From Heterobilharzia americana (taxonomy: Eukaryota; Platyhelminthes; Trematoda; Strigeidida; Schistosomatidae): 64,000 bases of DNA. The notes beneath the pieces were generated by a model that searched no databases, was not told the origin of the DNA, and was given only the letters and a program-made list of their open reading frames with translations. Where the stretch lies: contig OX104127.1 of assembly GCA_944470555.2 (NCBI GenBank), positions 31,201,661 to 31,265,660 of the forward strand. The letters run 5' to 3'. Position 1 is the stretch's first letter. Each line of letters starts with the position of its first letter. A program made the translations under genes and the position numbers. Of the stretch, positions 1-10,989 are shown in pieces.

Positions 1-589
1 GGTGCGTAGTATTGTATGACTGAGCCTTTTCTTTCTTTCGAGTTGAATCTAGCTTTCATGATCCTGATCGTGGAGGAGATTGGTTCCCACTGCATGAGAG
101 ACAGCCTTCGATAATGTTCGGGACATCACAATAGTCATTCCAAAACTCAATATGCTCGTGACTGTCATCTGGGTGACAATATCGAAGTAGATTATTGATT
201 CTCCAGTTGACAGTTTGGAGAGTCCACTTCCATTCCATCTGCTTTCGCAGATTCCAAGCACTTCTATGCAATGCCCCATCTCTTTTGCAATCTGAGCAGC
301 CTTGCTCGGTTCATACATTGTGTGGACATTCCATGTCCCCAATCTTACTTTCGGTTTCATCAAGAGAAGACAGATCGGTCAAATGGCCTCTCGATGGCAT
401 TCAATAACCGGCGTCATTTCGTTTCCTTGATTCCAGTGAGGAATAAGTTTATTTTTATTTTTTAGATTTTTTTGGGCTTTGAAGTTTCTTTAGTGGTTGG
501 TAGGGTTGCTAACCCTATGCCCAACCCACCCTCTTTATCCAGGCTTAGGATCGTCTAGTAACTGGTGAACTAGTAAACTAGGCAAGGTT
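1..589 (-). mobile_element. RTE-clade (SR2-like) non-LTR retrotransposon, 5' end fragment
   Basis: This is the 5' leader and the start of the endonuclease ORF of an RTE element, continuing off the left edge. The leader at about 480-589 matches the leaders of the copies ending at 40795 and 55073, including the element's extreme 5' bases near 589. On the minus strand the AP-endonuclease start is readable from about 357 down to 49, with the motifs GTWNV and CESRWNG. It is interrupted after about 100 residues, so this copy is dead. The RTE assignment rests on the motifs and on the five other copies in the window; the SR2 name is family knowledge. Confidence 0.8.
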
Positions 590-689
590 ATAAAGAATAC
601 TGTTACACAAAGCATAATACTTTTAGTAGGATTACATGAACATTAATTAATTACAACTGATTGTTGCATGAAGACAGTGTTACATAAAA

Positions 690-1215
690 GTATTATTCAA
701 AAGAAGGTATTTAGGTAAGAGGACCCTTTTCAGTGAATTTATTCTCACGTTGCACATTTACATACATATATATGATACTTAAAAACTGCCATCCGTCAGG
801 AAAATTAAAGTTGAATAATTGTAAGTTGAAACAACACTAATGGTGGTTATAGTTAATTGACTTGATCGTAGATAACAGTGGAATGCAGGACGCTTGTTTC
901 ATCCTAACAAAATCAGCCCGCAATAAATAGTTAGGCGACATCGAAACATCCCCATAGAAGGCCACGTGCTAGCAAGGATTGATCAATTCGCTCCAGCAGA
1001 ACAAGGGAAAATTACAAGTATATCGACAAATAAAAATAGCGGTTATAGTTATAATAATGTTGCTAGTTGATGACACAAAAGTTGAAGGAAAACAAAATGG
1101 GTTAACGTACGGTTTTTTAAATTGTTTATAAGCAGCATGCTAGAGCTAATAAACAGTCAGAGGACTATTGTAATATGAACGTGGCGAGATAACTAAGATA
1201 AACTAAAAATGCTTC
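690..1215 (-). mobile_element. Penelope-like element terminal fragment (decayed)
   Basis: This segment is recognisably the same as 55136-55402: the run near 713-775 (AAGAGGACCC, TTTTCAGTGAATTTATTC, ATATATGATA) and the run near 1067-1170 both match. About 170 bases in the middle (850-1020) fit poorly. A further piece of the same repeat seems to resume at about 1725-1860, beyond the SINE pair, so the pair may have inserted into it. The link to Penelope elements is inferred from the PLE reading frame beside the related repeat at 55567. It is too diverged for certainty. Confidence 0.5.
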
Positions 1216-1231
1216 GAGATGAATGGGGATT

Positions 1232-1424
1232 TAAACTTAGAAGTAGTATTCATCATGGACTGATGTCAGTTGGGGAACCACTGAAAATCTGGGAGCACTG
1301 GACAGCTGTTTCGTCCTAGTATGGGACTCCTCAGCAGTATGCACCCACGACCCGGTTAGGGACTGAACTCAGGACCTTCAGGCTTCACGGCGAAGGCGTT
1401 AACTATTCAGTCACTGAGTTCGTT
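1232..1424 (-). mobile_element. tRNA-derived SINE with hammerhead (SM-alpha-like), copy 1
   Basis: Read on the minus strand, this runs from a tRNA-like pol III head (degenerate A-box, then a B-box-like tract near 1370) through a hammerhead ribozyme to the shared 3' tail ending TCCATGATGAATACTACTT. Six other copies in the window share the same order. SM-alpha elements of schistosomes are known to be pol III-derived and to carry hammerheads. This copy is the best preserved of the set and faces away from its neighbour at 1531-1720. Confidence 0.75.
1295..1344 (-). ncRNA. Hammerhead ribozyme, core complete
   Basis: On the minus strand the core is CTGAGGA, then stem II GTCC/GGAC closing a 7-base loop, then GAAAC. 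Stem III is the self-complementary ACAGCTGT, ending in the cleavage triplet GTC. Stem I is CAGTG.. paired to ..TACTG (about five pairs). All conserved core bases (CUGANGA and GAAA) are present. Cleavage would fall between 1301 and 1300. The minimal stem III resembles schistosome SM-alpha hammerheads. Activity is inferred. Confidence 0.75.
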
Positions 1425-1530
1425 TTCAGTGGTTCACAATTTCCAAATTCTGTCAATTTACGGTATAGCCTGACTATCATCCATGGTCTTCAGTTAGCAT
1501 TAGAAGTTGGAAATCGTGAACCACTGGAAA

Positions 1531-1720
1531 CCAACTCAGTGACTGAATAGTTAACGCGTTCGCCGTGAAACCTGAAAGTCCTGAGTTCGATCCCAGCCGG
1601 GTCGTGAGTGCTTAATGCTGAGGAGTCTCGTAGTAGGATGAAACAGCTGTCCAGTGCCCCCAGGTTTCCAATAGTTCCCCAACTGATATCAGTCCATGAT
1701 GAATACTACTTTTAAAAACG
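1531..1720 (+). mobile_element. tRNA-derived SINE with hammerhead (SM-alpha-like), copy 2
   Basis: The head starts CCAACTCAGTGACTGAATAG and contains the B-box GAGTTCGATCC at 1583-1593. A hammerhead-like core follows, then the tail TCCATGATGAATACTACTTT. It lies head-to-head with the copy at 1232-1424. The two are separated by about 100 bases that also contain a short inverted repeat (CAGTGGTTCAC near 1429 against GTGAACCACTG near 1516). Confidence 0.72.
1609..1656 (+). ncRNA. Hammerhead-like motif, weakened stem II
   Basis: The core bases CTGAGGA (1618-1624) and GATGAAAC are present, with stem III ACAGCTGT and the GTC cleavage triplet. Stem II is GTCT/GGAT, with two wobble pairs, and stem I has a mismatch. 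The core is intact but the fold is weaker than at 1295-1344. Confidence 0.55.
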
Positions 1721-1860
1721 CTCTGTCAAAAGTTGCAATCACTGGTGCGAATAAATGGAGTTTCACCGGGAACCATTAAATGTAGGAATAATAATATTAT
1801 TAATGACGATATAAAAGTACAAAAATTAATCTAATAAGGGAAATAGTTGAAAAATAAAGG

Positions 1861-3089
1861 ATAAATGAAACAAACTAAGACCAAGTTAAGGCCAAATAAA
1901 GACTGCACGTACTTCTTTAGCACACAAAGGTCTGGCTTCAGCTGATAGATAACAGTAGGCTATGTTGTTTCTAGAAGTTGAAAACGAAGAAAAGATAATT
2001 AATAAGCAAGTTTGGCAGCCAACCTTAAAATCTCTATCTTATCAAGAACTATTAAAATGGCATAAATGCGAAGTTTTAAATGGTAACTTACTAAGTTAGT
2101 GTTCATTATTACACATAATTTGGCAGTTAGTTTTACATATGTGAAGTAAATACCTGTACAAAATGTTATCAGTAGGAAAGGTTTACTAACGTAATCTATC
2201 GATCACTGTTATTGTAGATACTATAATATCTTTCTTGACAGAATATTTATATTCCGTTTATATACGCAATTTTCCCCCTGTTTACTGAAAGTTGGAGTGT
2301 AGCTAAATGTAGTACAACAAAACTTGTTCTACACTTTTGTATACATTGAGATTAATATGAGACTGGTTAGAATATGGTAAGGTGCACATTTGGAAAATAG
2401 TTTCTAAACGAAATACTTTTGCAAGATCATACTGTTTCATGACCATTTGGAAAGTGTTTCCTCAGTGGATAAAACCCGTAAGTTTACGCATGTGTAAGTG
2501 TGAACACAAGCAAACTGCTTTTCTCATAATCATTTTAACCTACTCACGTATACGTACATATTTACATTATCCTTCTGAACTCATTGGTTTACAGTCAATG
2601 ATGATTGTATTTGATCTCACCTAGTTATTTTGATATACATATATCAACAATATAATCTAATTTATTTCATTCACTGTTTGAATATGTGATAATCTGTAGA
2701 TGTTTCGTTTTTTTGAAGAAATGTAATCCAAGAGCTGGTAGAAAGTTGGAAATTCACCTTTCTACTTGACTTAAATATTAAAAATATGTATAGTTTTACC
2801 CTACATTGTTTATCTTGCTATGTTATATTCATATCCACTAATTCGGAATGCTTTTGTTTCAAAGCTATCGACCATTCCTAACTGTTGAAACTAAACAATC
2901 CATTACATCAACATAATAGATTAGCTGGTTAAAACCTTAAGGCTGAAACTAACTTGTGCACCTTATCATATTTTGGGTCATCTCTGGCGCTGACGGATGA
3001 GATAAACAACTGCCTATTAAAGGATGAGTGTACTTCACTGAAGATCACCCTGTCCTGTTATATGGCTATGAGAGTAAACGTTAAGATGT
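1861..3089. other. Intergenic, nothing recognised
   Basis: AT-rich sequence with stop codons in all frames. No reading frame with a recognisable motif was found, and no repeat shared with the rest of the window was seen. The 80-codon frame at 2382-2624 has no recognisable features. Confidence 0.5.
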
Positions 3090-3740
3090 GATAGAAATAC
3101 ATTTTTTGAACACGCATGTCTTAGCAGCACTACTAACACCTGGTAAAATCGCCGTGTGAGAAATGTTGAGGTGAGGCGAAGGATACTAGACAAGGAAGCC
3201 AAGTTGACCGACGAGGCTGTGGAACTTTACCACAGGCTGCGTATGTCAAGTCACTGCATACCCTGACGCGTAATCCTAGTGGAAGATGGATTAGGCTAAA
3301 AGAGGGTTCAGAGTGACCAGACTAAGATGTAGTACGAGAGCACTGAGTCCCTAATTGTTGGTTTGAGCCGTATGGTTCAGTGTAGACTGCCTGGCCGAGT
3401 TCCGAGAGTACATACGAACACATGGTTGAAGACATCTGGTGAAATCTCTATACATCGGTCACAATGCCACAAACTTATACACTGATCGACTTCTTCTAAA
3501 GCTTGAATATTTGCACTAATCTTTACGCTCAAATTGTTTATTCTTCCATACAACTTTATCGATTTTGACATTAATTTTTCCTATCCACTTCTTTTTGCAT
3601 ACTACTATGTATCGTGGCAACTTAAACCGATACCATTTTGTGCGAGTTTCTACGTTGATTTTGTGTCTATGTAACCAGCGCATCAACGTAATACCAATTT
3701 TACGGGTTCCATTCTTTTCTTTCATATATAATTTTGTATA
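3090..3740 (+). mobile_element. Non-LTR retrotransposon 3' end, decayed (same family as 48935-50003)
   Basis: Around 3165-3210 one can read a VEVRRRILDKEAKLTDEAV-like segment, corresponding to the segment after the RT in the 49.4-kb copy. Downstream, 3385-3525 (TGCCTGGCC..., CATCGGTCACAATG, AAGCTTGAATATTTGCACTAA) matches 49690-49830. The 3' UTR at 3590-3690 (ACTACTATGTATCGTGGCAACTT) matches 49895-49960. Many frameshifts and stops are present. The element is 5' truncated and carries only the last part of the ORF and the UTR. Confidence 0.65.
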
Positions 3741-5129
3741 TTTATAAAATGAGTAAATTTGGTTTTACTGTTTCAGATTCAATGCAATTACATTGATAAA
3801 ACCACGATTATTGGTTTTCTAAACAACTAATGTGAGTATATCAGCTTCGTTGAAAATTACTGACGAATATCAGTTGGTAATTCCAGTACAACATATAGAA
3901 GTTTTTACATCTTTTTGATGATTTACATTTCGAAAAGAAATATTTGAAAAAAAATCGATGAATAAAGCCCTAAAAAGAACAAAGAATAATTCATGGACAT
4001 GTATCTTATCTGTTTTTCGACAATTTACATCAGCTTACAACAGGAAATGCCATCAAACTAGTAATTTGTTAACTTAATAATTAATGCTGCAAGAATATCT
4101 TTGATGTGGAAGGACAACAGGCTTCCTTTTTAACCTATAATACTAAAAAAAGATGACGATGATGATGAATTTTCTTTCACATGCCTACTTAAACTAAAAT
4201 GCAGGTGAGAAATTTCAAGTCAATGACTTCAGCCTAGCTTGTTTGTGCGTAGACCTCCTGCAATTGAATTATATGACAATAATAGTATAATAATGGTAGT
4301 GTATAAAGATATATAATAATGATAATGATAATAACTTTATTCTAAACAAGATATGTGGTACAGTCTGGAATTCTCAGCAAGTAGTGGTTCAACAGATTCA
4401 TTCCCTGTAAAATATTTTTGAGCGAAATAATCATTAAATTTCAATAATGTTAGTAATAAGTAACAAAAAGGCACAATGTGAAATATACACCTTTTATTGC
4501 AATAACTTCTGGTTTGGGCTAATGAATGAAAAGAATATCAAGCATAATTCCTGTAGCGGTTATTTATTCAACCAGAACCAAAATCTGTTATCCAAAGAAT
4601 TGTAATGCTCTGTATTCCGATATATTTATAAGCCCATCTCGTACCAGTGTATCGTTTATTCTTGTTGTTAGATTACAAAATAACAGCTTGAAACCCTTTG
4701 AAAAGTGTGCAAGTTTACTTCACATGCTTAAACAACATGTTGAAGAGACTGAACAAATGAAAAGAGAAGAATCTGATGAAATATATCCCATGGAAAACTT
4801 TCGGTAACTGAAAGTATGGAGATGAAAAATAATTTCCGATGACAATATTCCGTATTGGATAACCATGTGGTAGAGGAAATTGTTACTTGATGTCTAGAAT
4901 AGATCAACTTTATTTATTTTCTCACTACATCTTAAATCTAAAAGTATCAGTTTAGGGGTCAAAATATTATCACCATAACTATATCCCTGAAACTATTACT
5001 AATGTTTAAATGAATTTGGCTTAATTAAGAACAGAAATAATCAGCAAAAGATTACTTTAACCTTTAAGATGATCAATTTTCAGTTTGAGTCTCATTGAAG
5101 TACAAAAGTGAATGGAAACATATGTATTT
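3741..5129. other. Intergenic, nothing recognised
   Basis: AT-rich. The longest frame (4526-4807, 93 codons) has no recognisable domain, signal peptide or splice-supported context. No repeat shared with the rest of the window was found. Confidence 0.45.
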
Positions 5130-5230
5130 CATATTTATATATGGGAAGATTATATATACGATTGTACAGCTTGAAAATAAATTCGTTGAAAAGAGTCTCT
5201 TCGCTGAATATCTTGTTCTTAAGATTATAA
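5130..5230 (+). mobile_element. Solo Penelope-like terminal repeat fragment
   Basis: The stretch TATATACGATTGTACAGCTT followed by GAAAATAAATTCGTTGAAAA and CTTCGCTGAATATCTTGTTC matches 55567-55640 and 56676-56752 nearly base for base. Those flank a Penelope-type reading frame. No coding part is attached here. Confidence 0.6.
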
Positions 5231-5654
5231 GAGTCAAATCCTACGAAGCATGGATTTCAGACAGTGTCAACATCTACTTAATTACTTTATCAAGTCATTG
5301 ATAAAAGTAAACCTAATTTTAAAAATGAAATGTCATTCTTAAAAGGCATTAACTAGTTCAATATTATAATGTCGTTCATTTAAACAAAAACATCGAATAA
5401 ATATTTTAATAATGATTATATAAATGGTTAGTTACTGGTAAGAAGTTTTAATAAACAATAATTCAGAAGTGTAATACAGCAAGAATTCACATCTATAAAA
5501 CTAAAACACTAAAAGATTCATCCTTGTCAATTTCAGTTTGTAAGTTTAATTAAAAATTGTAATTGATTGAATAAGACATTAATCCCAAGTTTCAAGTGGA
5601 ATATTCTCAATTACTTCCACTAGTAAGTGAATAAGAAATCCAATTTAGAGGTTT

Positions 5655-5862
5655 GTGAGGATTTTATTAATATTTTGTCGGTGTTCATCATGGAATGACA
5701 TCAACTGGAGAAATATTGAAAAGCTGGAAGCACTAGATGTCTGTTTCGTCCTAGTACAATACTCAGCGTCAATGGGAATCCACGACCCTACCACAGACCG
5801 AACCCAGAACTTTCAGGTCCTGTGGTCAGTGCGTTACGATTGAGCCAATGAGTCGGTTTGCC
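5655..5862 (-). mobile_element. tRNA-derived SINE, degenerate
   Basis: On the minus strand it has the family's order: head with a B-box-like tract (near 5800), hammerhead region with GGACGAAACAG retained but CTGAGTA instead of CTGANGA, and a tail ending CCATGATGAACAC. The catalytic core is therefore broken. It is the left member of a head-to-head group with 5950-6345. Confidence 0.65.
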
Positions 5863-5949
5863 CCACAGTATGACCTTTGTCCAATGCCCTCACTAAGCAG
5901 CTGTACCTAAGTACTATTTGCTTTGATCCACTGAACACTTCATCTTAAG

Positions 5950-6345
5950 TTTTCCCCCAGGTTTTCAATGGTTCACCAACTGATGTCAGCCGGTGATGAA
6001 TACCAACTTGAAATCAATAATGTCCTGAAAAACCTCCCAAAGTAAATTCGGTGTTCAGTGCCCATTACTGACTTGCTTCGAGATGAGATTCCCTAAGTTC
6101 CCTATACTGGAAGCCGATGCTTCATACTCCCTATTTCTTTCATCTCACGATATAGCGGGTTCTTTCTCCGATGGTAAAGTACCGACTATAAGACCTGATG
6201 GCCCTATGTTCGATAGGTGGTAGGGTCACTGGTATGAACTTCTGAGGAGTCCCATACCAAGCCGAAACACCCATCTAGTACTCCTAGGTTTTCAGCTTCT
6301 CGCTAACTGATTTCATTCCATGATGAATTCCAGCTTGAAATAAGT
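5950..6345 (+). mobile_element. Two overlapping or nested SINE tails, + orientation
   Basis: A first tail (GGTTTTCAATGGTTCACCAA followed by GATGAATACCAACTTGAAAT) lies at 5961-6019. A second copy at 6215-6345 has CTGAGGAGTCCCATACC, then GCCGAAACACC, then the tail CATGATGAATTCCAGCTTGA. The second keeps CTGAGGA and GAAAC, but its stem II (GTCC against AGCC) is broken. The sequence between (6020-6210) is unassigned. Confidence 0.55.
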
Positions 6346-7881
6346 AAACAACCGTTCGTATGAATGACTAGAGTTTGAGGAAGGTAAAAGTTAACTGCGG
6401 GATATTTTCATTGTCAAAGTTTGATGCCGATGCATTCTGATAAAGGTTTTGCTATTATCTTCGGAGGTAAGCAGATATGGCTAATCCGGGCGTTATCCGT
6501 TCCTAAAATCCAACTTATGTAAACGATATGCCTTGATAAAATTAGCAGGAACTAATGCATATTCTAAAAGAAATAAAAGAGAAATCGTTCTTTTGCTTCG
6601 AACTATTTGAATATCTATAACCATCAGGTTAAGTATCCCCTCATTTATATGATTTATCAGTAGCGAGGAAACTGTTGCTCTGCAGTTAAACCTAACTGCT
6701 AACAAATCACTGTTTTTATTCCCACTGGATTTTTTAATCAAATCATCAAACCAATACGAAGTCATCTACCTGACTCCCATCTCGCTGGATTCATACAGCA
6801 TTCGTAAATCAGTAATCCACGAAGATATAATCACTGATAGTATTTTTCATTGCTTTGCAAAATATATAACTGACAAGACTTTTCATGCTTTATCCCAATG
6901 ACTTATTCAGAAGTGTAATTCTTATAATTTAAGGAGGATTCCCATGCGCATATATTCAAAGTTGAATGATAAATGTCGTTTGACAACTTTACGATGTGAC
7001 ACTGGAACCAATTCCTCAAAGAAAATGATTTCGAACTAGCTCGGATGTAATAATGTTTAATCACTTACCTCTGTGACATCGCTTGTACATTTTACGCATA
7101 TTTATTTATTTGATGGAAACATCTGAGAAAGGCATAATTTGGTAGACTATTATTATTTATATGAGGTTATAGTGGACTCCAAAATGACAGCCTGGTTAAT
7201 GACAGCTCATCTGGTAGGACGCCAAGCAGGCAATTCGTAGGCTGCTATTAAAATGTTCCTTAGGTTGACTATTGCACTGAATCTGTTTTGTGGGTTTGAG
7301 ATGGAAAACCTTCCCGAGAAAGTTTTGAAAACAAACGTCAGCTGAAATCTTTCTTCAGTTAACACCATAATTCAAGTTATATGACAGATTGACATACGTA
7401 ACACGTGCCTCAACCATTAAAAGCACTGAACTTTTACAACATCAATTTACGTCCCTCTATCTTAATCCTCCAACACCGAATATCCGCTTTGATCAAGTAG
7501 TGACTATACTAAAACATAAAAGGATTAATTACTTAAAGCATTCAGTACTCTTTTACTTATATGGACTATGTCAGGTGGCAGTACACTGCAACGAATTTCA
7601 ATGCTATTCATACAGGCCTTTATAAACACGTCTATGATAAATTTTCATAAAAACAGATACCGTTCGGCGACGCCGCTGGGTGTAGATATCTCACCTCTCA
7701 TCTTAATGCATTCTCTAAAGTAACTACAGATATCTGAGTACAGCACAAGGAGTATTCATCAACTCAAAGCAAAATTATTCCACAGTAAATATTCAATGAC
7801 TCAAAGATATCCAAACCAAGATGGGATTTGATGTTATGAAAAAACATAGGCTTTGTGTAACTCATATTCATACTCGGTGAT
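6346..7881. other. Intergenic, nothing recognised
   Basis: Two frames of 78-90 codons (6493-6765 minus, 7389-7625 plus) have no recognisable motif. No repeat shared with other parts of the window was found. Confidence 0.45.
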
Positions 7882-8012
7882 GATTGAAGATGAAATGAAA
7901 ATCTGTACCGCAGCCACACTCGGACCAATGACCACCAGGTTTCCGGCCTGATGCTCTACCAACTGAGATAAGAGGTTCAACTGCTTACAACATTTTTATT
8001 TTACTTCAATTC
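7882..8012 (-). mobile_element. tRNA-like unit bracketed by inverted repeats, copy 1
   Basis: On the minus strand a tRNA-like body (about 7978 down to 7905) has TCTCAGTTGGTAGAGCA as D-arm and A-box, and an anticodon arm TCAGG-CCGGAAA-CCTGG. The T-arm is degenerate, with TCCGAGT where TTCGAAT is expected. It is flanked by matching inverted repeats at 7991-8012 and 7882-7905. The same architecture recurs at 8094-8223 on the opposite strand. It is best read as a tRNA-derived SINE and not a functional tRNA. Confidence 0.6.
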
Positions 8013-8093
8013 TGACTAGGCAGCCAGTGTGAATATGACTAAGTGGTAGTAACGCATCACGAACTGACATGGTAGTCGGGAAAAACCCTTGCT

Positions 8094-8223
8094 GATTGAA
8101 GTGAAATAAAAATCTGGTCACTAGCCAGACCTCGTAGCTCAGTTGGTAGAGTATTGGGCCGGAAACTCGATGGTCGCTAGTTCGAATCTGGCCGTGGTCC
8201 AGATTTTCATTTCACCTTCAATC
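8094..8223 (+). mobile_element. tRNA-like unit bracketed by inverted repeats, copy 2
   Basis: The left repeat 8094-8117 (GATTGAAGTGAAATAAAAAT...) pairs with 8199-8223 with one indel and one mismatch. It encloses a 73-base cloverleaf. The whole could fold as a tRNA on top of a stem of about 24 bp. It lies about 80 bases from copy 1 in opposite orientation, head-to-head. Confidence 0.65.
8128..8200 (+). tRNA. tRNA-like cloverleaf (probable pseudo-tRNA, GGA anticodon position)
   Basis: The acceptor stem is GACCTCG/CGTGGTC with one mismatch. The D-arm is GCTC-AGTTGGTA-GAGT, the anticodon arm TTGGG-CCGGAAA-CTCGA, the variable loop TGGTC and the T-arm GCTAG-TTCGAAT-CTGGC. A and B boxes are good. 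Position 33 is C instead of the near-universal U. A GGA anticodon would mean serine, yet there is no long class II variable arm. These points and the SINE setting argue for a tRNA-derived repeat. Confidence 0.45.
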
Positions 8224-8918
8224 CTCACCCAGTGTAAATACTAGTCTACCAAAACATGGCTATCTCGAATAGTCAAAATAAAACTAAGCAGAAACTGATC
8301 AAACCGAACAGCAGCAGTGATTTATGAGGTCCTTGAATAATGTTCTAAAGGCTGTAGAGAAGTGTGCATTCCCCATTTTAATGTGAAGATACAAGTGAAA
8401 CTTGTTTCTAGAAAATCATCCTCCAGTTGAAAAAGTTACAAGGATAATTTTATAACTATGTACAGTTTCAAATTCTAGACATTCAGTGATTGATTAAAAA
8501 AAGTTGAAAAAAGTGCCAATAATTATGGCAAAGTGCTGATTACTGTGGGAAGTAATTACTATTGCCCCCCTGCTAAATACTTTACTACTTTTTTTCATTC
8601 TACACACCATGACAGATATGAATTATCAATGATGAACTATTGTTAATACCTAACTCAGTTTGTACACAACGAAAAATATTGAAACAATCCCGTATGAATA
8701 TAAGAAACCACATAAGACGATTAAAGCAAACGGAAATTTTCTCGACGAAATCATTCCTCTAGCTGTACACTCGTCAGTATATATGGTGAAATGAAACAGA
8801 ACATTCCGAAGTAATTCCTGGTCAGAAGTTAATTTTAAAGTGCATCACAATGGAAAGTTACATAATATGGAAGTAAAATGGTTACGTCGAAATTGGGTTA
8901 TCTATAGTGATCGATAAT

Positions 8919-9240
8919 TTACGATGACCATAGCGAAGCAAGACGTGGTACATACTTTGTTTGAACACACGATGGTGGTTTGAAGTTTCGAACCGCTAAT
9001 GCTGCAGCTATGATCAGATCACTTAGCTTCACTTCCTTTGAATGGGTCTGTCGTACTTTGTATAGGATTTTGAACGATTTTTCGGAAGGAGCCAGATGTT
9101 TTGAGTTTGCCAAGTGTTCTCTTACAGAGCCGACGATACATATTCCTACTCCCACTAATCGCGCATGTGTTGAATAAGCTGGTGCATAGTACGACCGATG
9201 TACTTGGCTCCACAGGATCAGGTAAATAAAGAGAAATTTA
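8919..9240 (-). pseudogene. Penelope-like element GIY-YIG endonuclease remnant
   Basis: On the minus strand an upstream frame reads KYIGRT...HMR, which fits the second half of a GIY-YIG motif. After a frameshift the next frame reads SFKILYKVRQTHSKEVKLSD and later AVRNFKPPSC and VPRLASLW. This is the usual end of schistosome Penelope-type GIY-YIG domains (a SFKVIYKV-like strand, a helix, then a KPxxCVQ-like end). The domain is broken by at least one frameshift and has no RT attached. The identification is by motif memory and would need a profile search. Confidence 0.5.
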
Positions 9241-9266
9241 GTTGGTTTTTGAAAATCAGCAGTCAT

Positions 9267-10784
9267 CTCATTCAGTTAAGTGAATGACAGAAAGGAACTT
9301 GTCAAACTGATCCCGATCATTGTTCCCCATGAGATACTAACTAGGCCGACATCAAACTTTGTTACTCAAATAATAATATTCGCTACAGTTCATTATAAGT
9401 TATTCAGTCAATCTAACAGTATGCGTTGCGTCTCTGCGAGGATATTCAGGAAAGCATGCATGTTTATGTTAATGAATTACTAAGTGTCTACATTCTTGAT
9501 AAATTCTTCTACTTATTTTGTGCTCAGTACAACATTTCTACTGGACATTGACATTGAATACTCTGTTTAGCCAGCTTACAGAATAAATGGACGTGTTCAA
9601 ACCGCTCCTATTGGCTTGGGAACAAACTTAGATAGCGCTATTAAGAAACAGGTTTCATGATAGATGAAACTAAAAACTGTCGCTTCACTCAATAAGTGTG
9701 TATATCTTTAGTTTTTATCATTTATTTTAGATTGTTCCAGGGAATGAAATAACTTAAAAGCCTTCATTTGGTATATCTAATCATCTGCATATTTGTCTTT
9801 AAATGTTGAACACATAATACTCTGATTAGTACTATATCAAAGTCTAAAATTTCGGCGTAAACTACTCATGAGAGACAAAGTTAATTCAGAGACTTGAAGT
9901 GAACCAATATTTATCATAAAATATCAACTGGTAAATGCGATTACTATTTTCAGGTATTTATTTACTTATTCGAGATTTCTGAATACGTCGTTTGGCATTC
10001 ACTAATTTCCAGTTTTTGTCTGATTAGATAGTTCAAATTATTTATAAACTGACCGCTTAATACAGAGGTCGATCATTTAACGAGTATAATATTTAAAATC
10101 ATCAGTGCAGAGTAACCGTGATAATGTCGCATTCCGAAATGCCAGATGAATTCGACTTATCCATGAATGAAATAAAGCTAAGAAAATCCAGCCAACTGAC
10201 AGTTGCGCTCGTATTCAGTTTGTGTTGTAGCACGTAATTTATCCAACATGGCAAATGGATAAACTATGGATCATTAGAAACAAGTACCACGAAAATGTGA
10301 ATTCACATTATCTGTTTGTTAATAATTATGAAAAGATGAATCAAGATACAAGCTCTTTTCGATTCTGTAGCAGATGAGCCTCCTTTAAGTTTACTTAGCT
10401 GAAAGAATTTCCATACAAAACCAAAACATCCAACAAGGACACATGAGTTTCACTTCATGAATATGTCTCTTGACATTTAAATTCACAATGTTAGGCTGAG
10501 GAGAACTCTCTTTATTCGTGTGATCAAGCATTTCAGAGAAATACACCTTCATGTATTCAAGGATTTGTTTCTTCTTCTTTGTGAGTAGCAGGGAGGTGCT
10601 ATTTATTTTGACATAAGTTTATGAGTAGAAACTTCACCCTTCTATTTTTAGCTTACGTGTCACCTGTGTGAAATCAACCAACAATGAAACCCGTTATGCA
10701 CTTGGTTTACAAAGAAACATACGTGGGACACTTACATACGAAGGAGAAAAAGATAGTAAAATATTAAAAAGGAATCTTAATTTG
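9267..10784. other. Intergenic, nothing recognised
   Basis: AT-rich with short frames only. No repeat shared with the rest of the window was noticed. Confidence 0.45.
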
Positions 10785-10965
10785 GTATTCATCATGGACT
10801 GACATCACTTGGAGAAATATTGAAAAACTCGGAGCACCGGAAAGCTGTTTTGTCTTAGTATGTTAATCCTCAACAGTGCGCATTAATGACCCGGCCAGGG
10901 ATCCAACCCAGCATCTTCAGGTTCCGTGGCCAACACGTTATCAGTGAGCCAGTGGGTCAGAACAG
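10785..10965 (-). mobile_element. tRNA-derived SINE, hammerhead decayed
   Basis: The minus strand has a head with tRNA-like boxes (GTTCCGTGGCCAACACGTTA region on the plus strand), a hammerhead region reduced to TTGAGGA and CAAAAC, and the tail TCCATGATGAATACC. Both catalytic boxes carry substitutions. It is the left half of a head-to-head pair with 10990-11190. Confidence 0.68.
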
Positions 10966-10989
10966 AAGTAGGAAAAATAGGATCACTGG

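Noticed and set aside
4526..4807. 93-codon frame with a charged C-terminus
   Set aside because: No motif, no supporting context. AT-rich chance frame.
8919..9266. 115-codon frame as a host gene
   Set aside because: Its C-terminal half and the neighbouring frame read as a frameshifted Penelope GIY-YIG domain.
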